Of a stretch of 64,000 nt of DNA, positions 34,930 through 47,909 are shown piece after piece. The stretch covers positions 12,474-76,473 of the forward strand of contig URFF01000001.1 in the NCBI GenBank assembly GCA_900546995.1, read 5' to 3'. The stretch comes from an uncultured Sutterella sp. Lineage in GTDB: Bacteria; Pseudomonadota; Gammaproteobacteria; Burkholderiales; Burkholderiaceae_F. The position numbers were made by a program, and so were the translations under genes. The notes under the pieces were generated by a model, which was given only the letters and a program-made list of their open reading frames with translations, was not told where the DNA came from and ran no database searches. How positions within the stretch are numbered: position 1 is the first letter of the stretch; each line of letters opens with the position of its first letter.

Positions 34930-36672
34930 TCATTGGCGTTGTGCTTTTAAGAAGGCAACGGCATCTTCGATCTTGACCATGTGCTTTTCTTTTAAAGCAC
35001 GACGGCTAACATATTCGACTTCCCCGTTCTTTAAGCCTCTTTCCCCAACAACAAAGCGATGCGGCACACCGATTAGCTCCCAATCGGCAAACATCACACC
35101 GGGACGCATTTCACGGTCATCTAAAATGACATCCACACCAGCAGCCAAAAGCTCTTCATAAAGCTGATCGGCGGCTTCGCGCACCATGTCGCTCTTGGAG
35201 TAACCCATCGGACAAATGACCACTTCAAATGGAGCGATGGACTCAGGCCAAATGATGCCTTGTTCATCATGCCCCTGTTCAATGGCGGCTCCCAACAAGC
35301 GGGTGACACCGATACCGTAGCAGCCCATCTCCAAAACCTGAGGCTTGCCGTTTTCATCCAAATACGTGGCATTCAATGCCTTTGAGTACTTGGTACCAAG
35401 ATAGAACACATGGCCCACTTCAATACCGCGTTGCAAACGCAAAATGCCTTTGCCGTCAGGCGAGGCATCACCTTCGACCACATTGCGCAAATCCGCAACC
35501 TTGGGTTCTGGAAGATCCCGCCCCCAGTTGACGCCGGTAATGTGGTAACCCTCTTCGTTGGCTCCACAAATGAAGTCACTCATCTTGGCCGCTGTCAAAT
35601 CCGCATAGACCACGATGTCGCTATTGACACCAACCGGTCCCAAGTAACCGGGTTTGCTACCGAAGGCATGAACAATTTCTTCATCAGTGGCAAAACGGAA
35701 CCCTTCTTTGAGTTCTTCCAACTTGCCGGCTTTCACTTCATTGAGCTCGTGATCGGCGCGAAGCAAAATCATGACGATTTGAGGTTCAATGGGTTCCCCC
35801 TTTTCATTGACGCGGTCAGCGGCAAGCACCACGGACTTCATCGAAGAGGTCAACTCTCGCCCTAAATATTCGACCACGGCTTCGCACTTTTCTTTCCCCG
35901 GTGTGGGTACCTTTTGCATGGTTTCTGTTGCAGGCGCACGCGTTTCGATTAATGCCGGAGCTGGAGCCAACTCAATATTGGCCGCGTAGTCGCTCGTCGG
36001 GCAATAGGCGATCAAGTCTTCACCCGTATCCGCGATCACTTGGAATTCGTGAGAGCGATCTCCGCCAATGGAACCGGTGTCAGCGGCGACGGCTCGGAAA
36101 TTCAACCCCAGGCGTTTGAAAATCGCTTGATAGGCGTTAAACATCTTGTCATAGGAGACAAGCGCGCCTGCCTGATCACGGTCAAACGAATAGCCGTCTT
36201 TCATCGTGAACTCACGACCGCGCATCACACCAAAGCGAGGACGACGTTCGTCACGGAACTTCGTCTGAATTTGATAAAAGTTAACAGGCAATTGACGCCA
36301 AGAACGAATCTCTTGACGGGCAAAATCCGTGATCACTTCCTCTGAAGTCGGCTGAATCACGAAATCACGCTCGTGGCGATCCTTGAATCGGAGCAGTTCA
36401 GGGCCGTATTTTTCCCAACGGCCAGATTCTTGCCACAACTCAGCCGGCTGAACCATCGGCAGCAACAGTTCAATCGCGCCAGCACGGTTCATTTCTTCAC
36501 GAATAATCGTTTCAATTTTGCGGATGGAGCGCAAGCCCATCGGCATGTAGGTATAGACACCGGCGGCTAATCGTTTAATCATGCCGGCACGAATCATAAG
36601 CTGCTGGCTGACGATATCAGCATCAGCAGGCGCTTCTTTCAACGTAGAAATAAAAAAGGAACGAGCTCGCAT
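34930..36672 (-). CDS. proS: Prolyl-tRNA synthetase
   Basis: 580 residues. Class II aminoacyl-tRNA synthetase that charges tRNA-Pro. Motif 1 region [30 protein letters not shown], motif 2 [25 protein letters not shown] and motif 3 [15 protein letters not shown] are present. Between motifs 2 and 3 is the YbaK-like editing insertion of the bacterial long form, which hydrolyses Ala-tRNA-Pro. The anticodon-binding domain ends the protein. The start at 36672 ([10 protein letters not shown]) with GAGAAAA upstream matches the family, though the frame is open 50 codons further. Divergent from rppH, as in many betaproteobacteria. Confidence 0.96.
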   Translation of the reverse strand: MRARSFFISTLKEAPADADIVSQQLMIRAGMIKRLAAGVYTYMPMGLRSIRKIETIIREEMNRAGAIELLLPMVQPAELWQESGRWEKYGPELLRFKDRHERDFVIQPTSEEVITDFARQEIRSWRQLPVNFYQIQTKFRDERRPRFGVMRGREFTMKDGYSFDRDQAGALVSYDKMFNAYQAIFKRLGLNFRAVAADTGSIGGDRSHEFQVIADTGEDLIAYCPTSDYAANIELAPAPALIETRAPATETMQKVPTPGKEKCEAVVEYLGRELTSSMKSVVLAADRVNEKGEPIEPQIVMILLRADHELNEVKAGKLEELKEGFRFATDEEIVHAFGSKPGYLGPVGVNSDIVVYADLTAAKMSDFICGANEEGYHITGVNWGRDLPEPKVADLRNVVEGDASPDGKGILRLQRGIEVGHVFYLGTKYSKALNATYLDENGKPQVLEMGCYGIGVTRLLGAAIEQGHDEQGIIWPESIAPFEVVICPMGYSKSDMVREAADQLYEELLAAGVDVILDDREMRPGVMFADWELIGVPHRFVVGERGLKNGEVEYVSRRALKEKHMVKIEDAVAFLKAQRQ

Positions 36673-36772
36673 TGTTTTCTCGCAGATTACGGTACAATTT
36701 TTGCATTGTGCACTTTCTACCGACGCAACGGTAGAGGTGAAAGAAGAGATTTTAAAGATTTTGAGGCCTTTC

Positions 36773-37294
36773 ATGTTGGATCGTGACGGATACCGTCCCA
36801 ACGTTGGGATTATTTTGGCCAATCAAGACAATAAAGTATTCTGGGCAAAACGTATTCACAAGCCGGCCTGGCAGTTTCCACAAGGCGGCGTTGACGAGGG
36901 AGAAGACCTGGAAACGGCGCTGATGCGCGAGCTTTATGAAGAGATTGGCTTAAAACGTGAAGATGTGAGCATTATTGCGCACACGAACCGTTGGCTTTAT
37001 TACGATGTGCCTGAACCGTTTCGTCGTGCGGACCGCTCTGTCTATCGCGGTCAAAAGCAAGTCTGGTTCTTGTTGCGGCTTTTATGCTCAGACGACAAAA
37101 TTAACCTTAACGCATTTGGTCAACCGGAATTTGATGACTGGCGCTGGAACGACTACTGGGTTCCATTGCGCGATGTTATCGATTTTAAGCACGATGTGTA
37201 CCGTCAGGCTCTGTCGGACCTGGCACCGTACCTTTTCGGTGAAAATGACCGCCGTTCTAAACCGAGCCCCGGGTGGCTGCTTTACGGTTTTTAG
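36773..37294 (+). CDS. rppH: RNA pyrophosphohydrolase
   Basis: 173 residues. Nudix enzyme that converts 5'-triphosphate mRNA ends to monophosphate and triggers RNase E decay. The N-terminus [17 protein letters not shown] is diagnostic for RppH. The Nudix box runs [23 protein letters not shown], followed by the RppH features WLYYDVPEP and [17 protein letters not shown] is 6 bases before the ATG. The frame extends upstream across the divergent region but that part is not conserved. Confidence 0.94.
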   Translation: MLDRDGYRPNVGIILANQDNKVFWAKRIHKPAWQFPQGGVDEGEDLETALMRELYEEIGLKREDVSIIAHTNRWLYYDVPEPFRRADRSVYRGQKQVWFLLRLLCSDDKINLNAFGQPEFDDWRWNDYWVPLRDVIDFKHDVYRQALSDLAPYLFGENDRRSKPSPGWLLYGF

Positions 37295-37302
37295 GAGTAC
37301 CT

Positions 37303-37578
37303 ATGGCTGAAACAAAAGACAAGCGACAGTTGCGCAATCGGCTGCACCGCATCCAAGGACAAGTCGCCGCATTGGAAAACATGATCATGGACGACAAACC
37401 TTGTCGGGACGTCCTTATTCAAATCAATGCCGCGCAAAGCGCTTTGCATAAACTCGGTCAGGCGCTGCTCACTGAGCATATTGAGCAAAGTCTTGCCAAA
37501 GGCGTCAAAAAATCCGAAGTCAAGGATGCGATTGAACGCTTTGAAAAAGAACTTGAACTCTTTTCCCGCATAAACTAA
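37303..37578 (+). CDS. FrmR/CsoR family transcriptional regulator
   Basis: 91 residues. All-helical DUF156 regulator of the CsoR/RcnR/FrmR family, which derepresses target genes on binding metal ions or formaldehyde. RLHRIQGQVAALENMI covers the basic first helix. Cys34 (KPCRDVL) and His59 (TEHIEQ) align with the two residues of FrmR, while the third ligand of copper sensors is replaced by Leu64 and there is no His at position 3 as in RcnR. A FrmR-like formaldehyde or electrophile sensor fits best. TAGGAG is 6 bases before the ATG. No frmA-like dehydrogenase is adjacent, and the next gene is an M20 amidohydrolase. Confidence 0.82.
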   Translation: MAETKDKRQLRNRLHRIQGQVAALENMIMDDKPCRDVLIQINAAQSALHKLGQALLTEHIEQSLAKGVKKSEVKDAIERFEKELELFSRIN

Positions 37579-37584
37579 ACGCTT

Positions 37585-37642
37585 GGGCTTTGCCGCAGGT
37601 GACCCTGTCACGGCAATCTCCGGCAAAGCCCGCCGGAGATTG
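37585..37642 (+). promoter_or_regulatory. Structured leader trapping the Shine-Dalgarno of the M20 gene
   Basis: Arm A GGGCTTTGCCG (37585-37595) is perfectly complementary to arm B CGGCAAAGCCC (37621-37631). Arm D CAATCTCCGGC (37614-37624) is perfectly complementary to arm C GCCGGAGATTG (37632-37642). B and D share four bases. Full A-B and D-C stems are therefore mutually exclusive, but A-B plus the seven outer bases of D-C make an H-type pseudoknot. C contains the GGAG Shine-Dalgarno, 6 bases before the ATG at 37645. A small hairpin GTGAC/GTCAC (37599-37611) sits inside. No T run follows, so control of translation is more likely than termination. Confidence 0.6.
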
Positions 37643-37644
37643 TT

Positions 37645-38925
37645 ATGTCTGCAATTGAATCTTATCTTCCCGAAATGCTTGCAACGCGCAGGCGACTTCA
37701 TCAATATCCCGAGATCGGCTGGTCAGAATTTCGCACGACAGAACGCATTGTCAAAACTGTGCGTTCATTAGGCTTTAAAACCGTTTTGGGCCGAGCACTT
37801 TTCAACCTGGATTACACGCTGGGACGAAACGAGGAAAGCATTCGCAATGCGGCGAATCAAGCGCTTCGCGATGGGATGGATCCAGATATCATGAACGAGT
37901 TGGAAGGCTACACAGGATGCATGGCCATTTTTGATACAGGGCGAGAAGGACCGGTGACCGCTTTGCGCTTTGATATTGACTGTGTCGCTGTCGAGGAAGA
38001 CAAAACCGATGCCAATGAGGCATGGAAAGAGGGGTTCTCATCTCGAGTTAACGGACTCATGCATGCTTGCGGACACGACGCTCATACCGCTGTCGGATTG
38101 GGTGTCGCCCATTGGATCCATGACCATGCCAATCAACTCAAGGGAAAATTCAAATTGATTTTCCAACCGGCGGAAGAGGGTACAAAAGGCGCCGCAGGCA
38201 TTGCCTTTTCACATAATCTCGATGATGTTGACTACATAATCGGCGCGCACATTGGCGTGAAAGCCCGCTTGCATGAGGTGGGCATCATTCGTAACGGTTT
38301 TCTCTCCACCACAAAATATAACGTCCGCTTCAAAGGTGTTGCCGCTCATTCTGGTTCTTGCGCGCAATTGGGACGTAATGCTTTGATGGCAGCCTGCAAT
38401 GCCGCCGTGCAACTGATGGGCATTCCCCGTCACGGTCAAGGCAATACCAACGTCAATGTGGGCATTGTCAATGCCGGCGAAGGACGTAACATTGTTGCTG
38501 CACACGCCGACATGGAAATGGAAGTTCGAGGAGAAAACGCCGACATCAACCGCTTCATGGAAGAAACCGCGAAGCGCATGATTGCTGGCTGCGCCACAAG
38601 TTACGGTGTTGAACACGAAATCGAAATTGCCGGCATGGCTACATCGGTAACCAGTGACACTTGGTTAAGCGATTGTGTTGAAGAGGCTGCTAAAAACACT
38701 CAAGGAGTCAATCGGGTCTTTAACATCGAAGCGTGCCCTGGTAGCGAAGATTGCTCTTTGTTAATGAGCGCTGTTCAAAAGCACGGCGGTCAAGCAGCCT
38801 TTTTCTTTTACGGCTGCAACCATCCCGGTCATCATCTAAAGACTTTCCAAATCCAAGATACGGAAAGTATGCCTGTTGGTTTCTCCGTGTTTGTCAAAGT
38901 ACTTGAAAAACTCAATACCATTTAG
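37645..38925 (+). CDS. M20 family amidohydrolase (AbgA/AbgB-like)
   Basis: 426 residues. Zinc-dependent M20D-type amidohydrolase that hydrolyses N-acyl or p-aminobenzoyl-glutamate-like amides. Metal ligands and base are visible in MHACGHDAHTAVGL (His140, His144), FQPAEEGTKGAAG (Glu177/Glu178) and a late GCNHPGHH motif. The lid domain between about 205 and 320 carries VAAHSGSCAQLGRNAL. No signal peptide is present, so it acts in the cytosol. The natural substrate is not known. Its leader is unusually structured. Confidence 0.88.
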   Translation: MSAIESYLPEMLATRRRLHQYPEIGWSEFRTTERIVKTVRSLGFKTVLGRALFNLDYTLGRNEESIRNAANQALRDGMDPDIMNELEGYTGCMAIFDTGREGPVTALRFDIDCVAVEEDKTDANEAWKEGFSSRVNGLMHACGHDAHTAVGLGVAHWIHDHANQLKGKFKLIFQPAEEGTKGAAGIAFSHNLDDVDYIIGAHIGVKARLHEVGIIRNGFLSTTKYNVRFKGVAAHSGSCAQLGRNALMAACNAAVQLMGIPRHGQGNTNVNVGIVNAGEGRNIVAAHADMEMEVRGENADINRFMEETAKRMIAGCATSYGVEHEIEIAGMATSVTSDTWLSDCVEEAAKNTQGVNRVFNIEACPGSEDCSLLMSAVQKHGGQAAFFFYGCNHPGHHLKTFQIQDTESMPVGFSVFVKVLEKLNTI

Positions 38926-38930
38926 TCATC

Positions 38931-38960
38931 TCTCGTCCGAATGATTTTATTCGGACGAGA
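38931..38960 (+). terminator. Strong hairpin after the M20 amidohydrolase gene
   Basis: TCTCGTCCGAAT (38931-38942) and ATTCGGACGAGA (38949-38960) form a perfect 12-bp stem 6 bases after the stop codon. The following sequence is AACAATCC, with no T run directly after it. Probably a terminator or mRNA 3'-end stabiliser. Confidence 0.6.
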
Positions 38961-38992
38961 AACAATCCATATTTTTAGAACATGTCGTCAGA

Positions 38993-39012
38993 CCCCTGGC
39001 CTTAGCCAGGGG
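38993..39012. mobile_element. Hairpin resembling the end of an IS200/IS605-type element
   Basis: CCCCTGGC (38993-39000) and GCCAGGGG (39005-39012) form a perfect 8-bp stem with a CTTA loop, followed by AGGATGCCAAC. Such a hairpin with a GGGGAGGATG continuation is reminiscent of the right end of IS200/IS605 (TnpB) elements. No tnpA or tnpB gene is present in the 423-base gap (38926-39348). A short frame at 39024-39080 (18 codons from ATG, GGAGG 8 bases before) overlaps, but there is no evidence that it is translated. Confidence 0.35.
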
Positions 39013-39283
39013 AGGATGCCAACATGCGGATGTGGGGTTTTATCATCAAGCAATCTATTAAAAGCAAAATACGCGCTAAAGCTTGATTGACCTCCGCGTT
39101 TCCTAGATCCAAAACATTAATCGATCATTTTTTCAAAATCGATCCCTTTTGAAACGTGCCAATTTTACAAAACGAATCGTTTTTGCATTAGAAATAAAAT
39201 ACAAAAATAATTTTTTATTTATTAAATATTATTTATTTTCATATAGTTAATTATTCAAAAATAATATCTAATGAAAAACCCTA

Positions 39284-39312
39284 TTGACAGCAAAAAAGCT
39301 TCGTTTTAGATT
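39284..39312 (+). promoter_or_regulatory. Sigma70 promoter of the leucine operon
   Basis: TTGACA (39284-39289) and TAGATT (39307-39312) are spaced by 17 bases. About 100 very AT-rich bases upstream (39181-39280) may act as an UP element. The predicted leader is only about 30 bases, leaving no room for a leucine leader peptide and attenuator. Confidence 0.75.
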
Positions 39313-39348
39313 TTCAAAAATCAGCATTTAGATTATTGGAGATCGAGC

Positions 39349-42046
<2,698 letters not shown>

Positions 42047-42057
42047 GGGGAAACATC

Positions 42058-43458
42058 ATGGGAAAGACGCTTTACGAAAAGGTCTATGACGCGCATGTGG
42101 TCTTTGAGAAACCCGGAGAATTGCCGCTACTTTATGTCGACCGCCATTTGGTCCACGAAGTCACAAGCCCGCAGGCGTTTGCCGGCTTGCGGGAAGCGCA
42201 TCGTAAGCTTCGCCACCCGGAATTGATCATGGCGACCATGGACCATGACATTTCCACACAAAAAGCCACGATCGACGCCTGTAGCCCCATTGCCAAGATT
42301 CAGGTGACGACTCTCATGAAAAATTGTGAGGAATTCGGTGTTGAACTTTACGGCTTAGGACACCCCAACCAAGGAATTGTGCACATCATTGGTCCGCAAA
42401 CCGGCTTCACGTTACCTGGTACTACACTCGTTTGCGGTGACTCGCACACCGCCACACACGGTGCGTTCGGAGCTTTGGCTTTCGGCATCGGCACAAGCGA
42501 AGTCGAGCACGTCATGGCCACGCAAACCATTAAGCAAGGGCGGCTCAAAACCATGCGTGTTCTTTGCAAAGGGAAACTCCCCAAAGGCGTTTTCGCAAAA
42601 GATCTAATTTTGGAAATTGCCCGTAAGCTAACGACCGGCGGTGCAACCGGTTACGCCATGGAATTCGCTGGCGACGGCGTCACCTCGCTTTCCATGGAAG
42701 CGCGCATGACGTTATCCAACATGGCTATCGAAGTGGGTGCCAAAGCCGGAATGATTGCCCCTGATGAAACCACTTTTGCCTACCTTAAAGGCCGTCAGTT
42801 CGCCCCCAAAGGCAAAGACTGGGATGAAGCGGTTGCTTACTGGAAGACGTTGCGTAGCGATGAAGATGCCGTTTTCGACAAAGAAATTGAAATTGACTCC
42901 GGTCATTTAGTCCCCGTGGTCACTTGGGGAACCAATCCCGGACAGGGTTGTCGTATCACCGATCCGATTCCCCGCCCCGAAGATTGCAAAAATGCCAATG
43001 AAGCTGACGCTATTCGAGCCGCTTTGGACTATGAAGGACTCACGGGTGGTCAGTCCATGCTGGGCGTCAAGATTGACTATGTCTTTATCGGCTCATGCAC
43101 TAACGGACGCATTGAGGACTTCCGCGAAGCCGCTCAGATTCTTAAAGGCCGACATGTTGCCGCTGGCGTCACTGCTTTAGCGGTTCCGGGATCCATGGGT
43201 GTTAAAGCGCAAGCCGAAGCCGAGGGGCTTGATCAAATCTTCAAAGAAGCGGGTTTCCAATGGCGTCTACCCGGTTGCTCCATGTGCCTCGGTATGAACG
43301 ATGACTTGGCTCCGAGCGGCGCTCGCGTTGCCTCCACGTCAAATCGCAACTTCATCGGTCGTCAAGGACGGGGCTCACGCACTCACTTGATGAGCCCTGC
43401 CATGGCAGCGGCGGCTGCAATCGCCGGCGAAATTGTTGATGTCCGCGAGTGGATTTAA
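42058..43458 (+). CDS. leuC: 3-isopropylmalate dehydratase large subunit
   Basis: 466 residues. Aconitase-type subunit carrying the [4Fe-4S] cluster that isomerises 2- to 3-isopropylmalate together with LeuD. Cluster cysteines lie in [12 protein letters not shown] and [12 protein letters not shown], with further aconitase signatures [27 protein letters not shown] and [25 protein letters not shown]. The length is standard. It starts 11 bases after leuB. Confidence 0.97.
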   Translation: MGKTLYEKVYDAHVVFEKPGELPLLYVDRHLVHEVTSPQAFAGLREAHRKLRHPELIMATMDHDISTQKATIDACSPIAKIQVTTLMKNCEEFGVELYGLGHPNQGIVHIIGPQTGFTLPGTTLVCGDSHTATHGAFGALAFGIGTSEVEHVMATQTIKQGRLKTMRVLCKGKLPKGVFAKDLILEIARKLTTGGATGYAMEFAGDGVTSLSMEARMTLSNMAIEVGAKAGMIAPDETTFAYLKGRQFAPKGKDWDEAVAYWKTLRSDEDAVFDKEIEIDSGHLVPVVTWGTNPGQGCRITDPIPRPEDCKNANEADAIRAALDYEGLTGGQSMLGVKIDYVFIGSCTNGRIEDFREAAQILKGRHVAAGVTALAVPGSMGVKAQAEAEGLDQIFKEAGFQWRLPGCSMCLGMNDDLAPSGARVASTSNRNFIGRQGRGSRTHLMSPAMAAAAAIAGEIVDVREWI

Positions 43459-43476
43459 AAACAAGGAGTGGAACAA

Positions 43477-44088
43477 ATGCAAAAATTTACCAAAATGACT
43501 GCGGTGGCCGCTCCGATGGAAGCCTCCAACATTGATACGGACCAAATCATTCCGAAGCAATTTTTGTTGGCTGTTGACCGCAAAGGGTTTGGGAAACATC
43601 TCTTTCACGGCTGGCGTTATCTCGATGCGGCGGAGACGTTGCCTAATCCAGACTTTGTGCTGAATAAACCTTGTTACCAAGAAGCGAAGTTTATTGTCGC
43701 TCGTGATAATTTCGGCAATGGCTCAAGCCGCGAACACGCTCCTTGGGCACTACTGGATTTCGGCATCCGAGCCATCATTGCCAGTTCTTTCGCTGATATT
43801 TTCTCCAATAACGCTTTAGGTAACGGGCTTTTATTAGTTAAGCTCACGCCAGAGGAAGTGGAAGAAATTCATCAAGCTTTAAATCAAAAGCCTGGTATGG
43901 AAATCACGATCGATCTGGAAGAAAACACCGTCACGGTGGATTCAAAACAGTACACCTTCACCGTGGATCCCTTCCGCCGGGAATGCATCCTAAACGGCTT
44001 GGATACGATTGCTTTGACACTCGCTCATGAAGCTGATATTCAAGCTTATGAAGCAACCATTCCAGCCTGGCGCAAATTGACCCGTTAA
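43477..44088 (+). CDS. leuD: 3-isopropylmalate dehydratase small subunit
   Basis: 203 residues. Swivelling small subunit of isopropylmalate isomerase. MEASNIDTDQIIPKQFL and DNFGNGSSREHAPWALLDFGIRAIIASSFADIF are the LeuD signatures. An in-frame GTG lies 3 codons upstream, but AGGAG is 8 bases before the ATG at 43477, which is preferred. Last gene of the leucine operon, followed by a strong terminator. Confidence 0.96.
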   Translation: MQKFTKMTAVAAPMEASNIDTDQIIPKQFLLAVDRKGFGKHLFHGWRYLDAAETLPNPDFVLNKPCYQEAKFIVARDNFGNGSSREHAPWALLDFGIRAIIASSFADIFSNNALGNGLLLVKLTPEEVEEIHQALNQKPGMEITIDLEENTVTVDSKQYTFTVDPFRRECILNGLDTIALTLAHEADIQAYEATIPAWRKLTR

Positions 44089-44104
44089 GTGTCCTCCACT
44101 AACG

Positions 44105-44130
44105 AAATCGGCCGCATTTGCGGCCGATTT
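44105..44130. terminator. Terminator shared by leuD and pepF
   Basis: AAATCGGCCGC and GCGGCCGATTT form an 11-bp stem around an ATTT loop. The arms end in T on the plus strand and, reversed, on the minus strand. It sits between the convergent leuD and oligoendopeptidase genes. Confidence 0.75.
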
Positions 44131-44154
44131 CTAATCGCTTTAAAACCTACGTTA

Positions 44155-45960
44155 TTAAGCCTTGGCTTTCATCTTGGCAGTGAGTTCCTTGAATTCCTTG
44201 ATGTAGCTGCAGGCCTGATCAATGCACTGGTTCCAGAATTCCGGCGTTGTGGCATCCATACCCATGTGCTTTTGGATTAAACCGTCTACCGTCATACGAC
44301 CGGTATCACGCAAGAATTCACGATAAAAGCGCGGGAAATCCTCACCCCGCTTTTGTTGTTCGCGGCACAAGCCTTGAGACATCAAATAACCCACCATGTA
44401 GGCGTAGTTATAGATGTATTGGTCGGTCATATAGAAATGAAGCTTGTAGCCCCACAAGTAGGGATCACAATCTTCAATCGCATCGCCCATGTATTCGTGC
44501 CAGACGTCTTGCATCATCTGTTCGGCTTCGGCGGTCTTCACCAACCCTTCCTGACGGCGAGCGATAAAGCGCTTTTCGAAATCCATGCGAACGGGTAACT
44601 GCAGGCAGAAGTTTGCGCAACTTACCAACTCTTGCCACAAGATGGCTAAGCGTTCTTCATCGCTTTGGCTGTGAGCGGCACAATAACGGCGCAAGTTTGC
44701 TTCATTGAAAGTACTTGCCACCTCGGTAAGCGTCATCGGGAATTCCGTGAGGTTTGTCGGCATATCACGCATCACCCAATAGTGGAAAGCGTGACCCAAT
44801 TCGTGCGACTGCTGAATCACTGAAGCGAAACTACCTTGATAAGTCGTAAAGACACGCGTTTGTTTAAAGCGGTTAAAGCGAGAGTAGAAGGCACCACCGC
44901 CCTTATTGGCATCCACACGAGCATCCAACCAGTGATTTTGAAGCATCATGTCAATGAAGGCCGGAATGTCGGGATTGACTTCAACCAAGGCGGCCTTGAT
45001 CGTCTTGATTGCTTCATCATACGGGATATAGGCAGACTTGCCTTCGCTCTTAACGGGGATCGGCGCGAAGAAGTCGCAAGCCTTCATCACATCGCGTCCA
45101 AAGAACGGTGCTCTGACACGAATCGCTTCACGAATTGCGTCAATGCGGTTATGGATGCACTCGATAGCTGCATCCAACGCTTCACGACTCATGCGGTTTT
45201 GTTCAAGACTCGGCTTCATCCAGTCGGTCACACCGGCTTCTTTAAATTGCACCTTACGGAAGCCATGCAACAAATTCAAAACATCAACATAGTCGTCAGC
45301 GTGTTGCTTGTACCATTCGTTAACCGCTTCTTGAGCAGTTTCGCGAAGCACAGGATCGGTTGCTCCTTTTAGCACACCCACACATTGCGAGTAGGTCAAC
45401 GTCACCTCTTCACCAGCGGAATTCTTTGCCTTAACAGCCAAGCGCTTATTTAGGCGCTTATAAACCGCATCCAACGGATAGAATGAGGCACCGGCAAATT
45501 CATTGATTAACCGACTTTGTTCTGCCGTTAAGCCACTCTTCCAAGAGTTTTTCTTCTCGATGGTATTGAAGCGCCAGTGGGCCACGACCTTATTTTCCCA
45601 ACGGGGATCGTCTTCGGCCAATGTGCCTAACATCTTAAAAAGCGGCTGACCGATGGCGTCAAGCTGTGCGGCAATCATTTGCGTTTGACCAAAAGCGCTT
45701 GAGGCATTGGTATCGGTCACATCAATAGCAGAAGCGCAGTAGGCAAACGAGATTAACGAACTGATGCCCACAAATGCATCTTCATAAACGGGCATCCATT
45801 GAACCACTTCCTCGAAACTTAACTCATGGTCAAGGTGTTCAGAGAGCGTTTTCATCAAGTCTTGAACGTGAGCAAGCTCTTTGGTATAACGTTCGTCCGT
45901 CACACTCCCGTAGGCGTCTTCTAACGTCCAACGGGGCAATTGATCACCGGTCTGAGCCAT
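44155..45960 (-). CDS. pepF: Oligoendopeptidase F (M3 family)
   Basis: 601 residues. Cytosolic zinc metallopeptidase of the M3B (PepF) group that degrades short peptides. The zinc motif HELGH is at 386-390, with the distal Glu likely in LTEVASTFNEANL. The N-terminal helical domain starts WTLEDAYGSVTDERY, and the C-terminal part contains DPYLWGYKLHFYMTDQYIYNYAYMVGYL. No signal peptide is visible. It ends at the shared terminator and has its own upstream region. GGAGA lies 6 bases before the ATG. Confidence 0.9.
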   Translation of the reverse strand: MAQTGDQLPRWTLEDAYGSVTDERYTKELAHVQDLMKTLSEHLDHELSFEEVVQWMPVYEDAFVGISSLISFAYCASAIDVTDTNASSAFGQTQMIAAQLDAIGQPLFKMLGTLAEDDPRWENKVVAHWRFNTIEKKNSWKSGLTAEQSRLINEFAGASFYPLDAVYKRLNKRLAVKAKNSAGEEVTLTYSQCVGVLKGATDPVLRETAQEAVNEWYKQHADDYVDVLNLLHGFRKVQFKEAGVTDWMKPSLEQNRMSREALDAAIECIHNRIDAIREAIRVRAPFFGRDVMKACDFFAPIPVKSEGKSAYIPYDEAIKTIKAALVEVNPDIPAFIDMMLQNHWLDARVDANKGGGAFYSRFNRFKQTRVFTTYQGSFASVIQQSHELGHAFHYWVMRDMPTNLTEFPMTLTEVASTFNEANLRRYCAAHSQSDEERLAILWQELVSCANFCLQLPVRMDFEKRFIARRQEGLVKTAEAEQMMQDVWHEYMGDAIEDCDPYLWGYKLHFYMTDQYIYNYAYMVGYLMSQGLCREQQKRGEDFPRFYREFLRDTGRMTVDGLIQKHMGMDATTPEFWNQCIDQACSYIKEFKELTAKMKAKA

Positions 45961-46167
45961 GGCGAATCTCCTCAGTTAGTAAAACAACAAACGAGAAAAA
46001 TTCTACTCTCGACTTAGGCTGAAATGCTTAAGGATTTCCCCAAGATTTTGCGGAATGCAACAATGCTCACTTCGAACGAATTCTCAGTCGCATCTACAAT
46101 CTCATGAGCCTTTCGACAATACATTCGTAGCAACAATATCGTTCGCTTCGTTAAAAAAACATTTTGG

Positions 46168-46551
46168 TTAATTTGCAAACACTAACCAATCTAGAAGACT
46201 GAGACACCGTATCCCTGAATATTGCTGACCGACAAACAATGGATCCAAAGTCAAAATATACTTCGGATAATGATCGGCGATACTCTTCAATGAGTTTAGT
46301 TCTCTTTGAAGCGTTTGATCATCCGAAAGACACGCAGCAACTTGAAAGTAGACATAGTCATTGCCATTAGCAGCGACAAAATCAACCTCTCCAACCCTAT
46401 CAGTACCGACAAAAACAGCCTGATAACGCCGTTTCAGTTCTAGGTAGACGATATTTTCGATAACATGACCTAAATCCGGACTTGTACTGCTGATTAAAAA
46501 TTGTCGAAACGTCGGATCAACTAGATAGTATTTTTCATTTTGGATGTAATG
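46168..46551 (-). pseudogene. C-terminal remnant of a DUF4143-type ATP-binding protein
   Basis: 127 codons form one open frame that starts abruptly after an in-frame TAG (46552-46554) and has no usable start codon near its beginning. The translation includes YYLVDPTFRQFL, then DLGHVIENIVYLELKRR, VGEVDFVAANGNDYVYFQVA and HYPKYILTLDP. This is the C-terminal domain of the AAA/DUF4143 family of ATPases, which are about 400 residues long. The ATPase domain is missing. The fragment abuts the obgE terminator. The 207 bases between it and pepF contain no gene. Clearly a decayed, probably horizontally acquired gene. Confidence 0.8.
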
Positions 46552-46568
46552 CTAAAAAACAAAGATCC

Positions 46569-46606
46569 AAAAAAATTGACACCCTTCTGATTAAAAAGAG
46601 TGTCAA
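46569..46606 (-). terminator. Intrinsic terminator of obgE
   Basis: TTGACAC (46576-46582) and GTGTCAA (46600-46606) form the stem. Seven T residues follow on the minus strand (46575-46569). It is 26 bases beyond the obgE stop. Confidence 0.85.
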
Positions 46607-46631
46607 CTTTTGGAACAACAACGTTAAAAAA

Positions 46632-47864
<1,233 letters not shown>

Positions 47865-47909
47865 TTATTTTGAGGTGCTAAATATACACCTCGAACCTGA
47901 CCTACAAAA

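Noticed and set aside
39020..39348. Leucine leader peptide or T-box before leuA
   Set aside because: The only short frame has no leucine run, and the best promoter lies downstream of it. No T-box sequence or specifier loop was seen.
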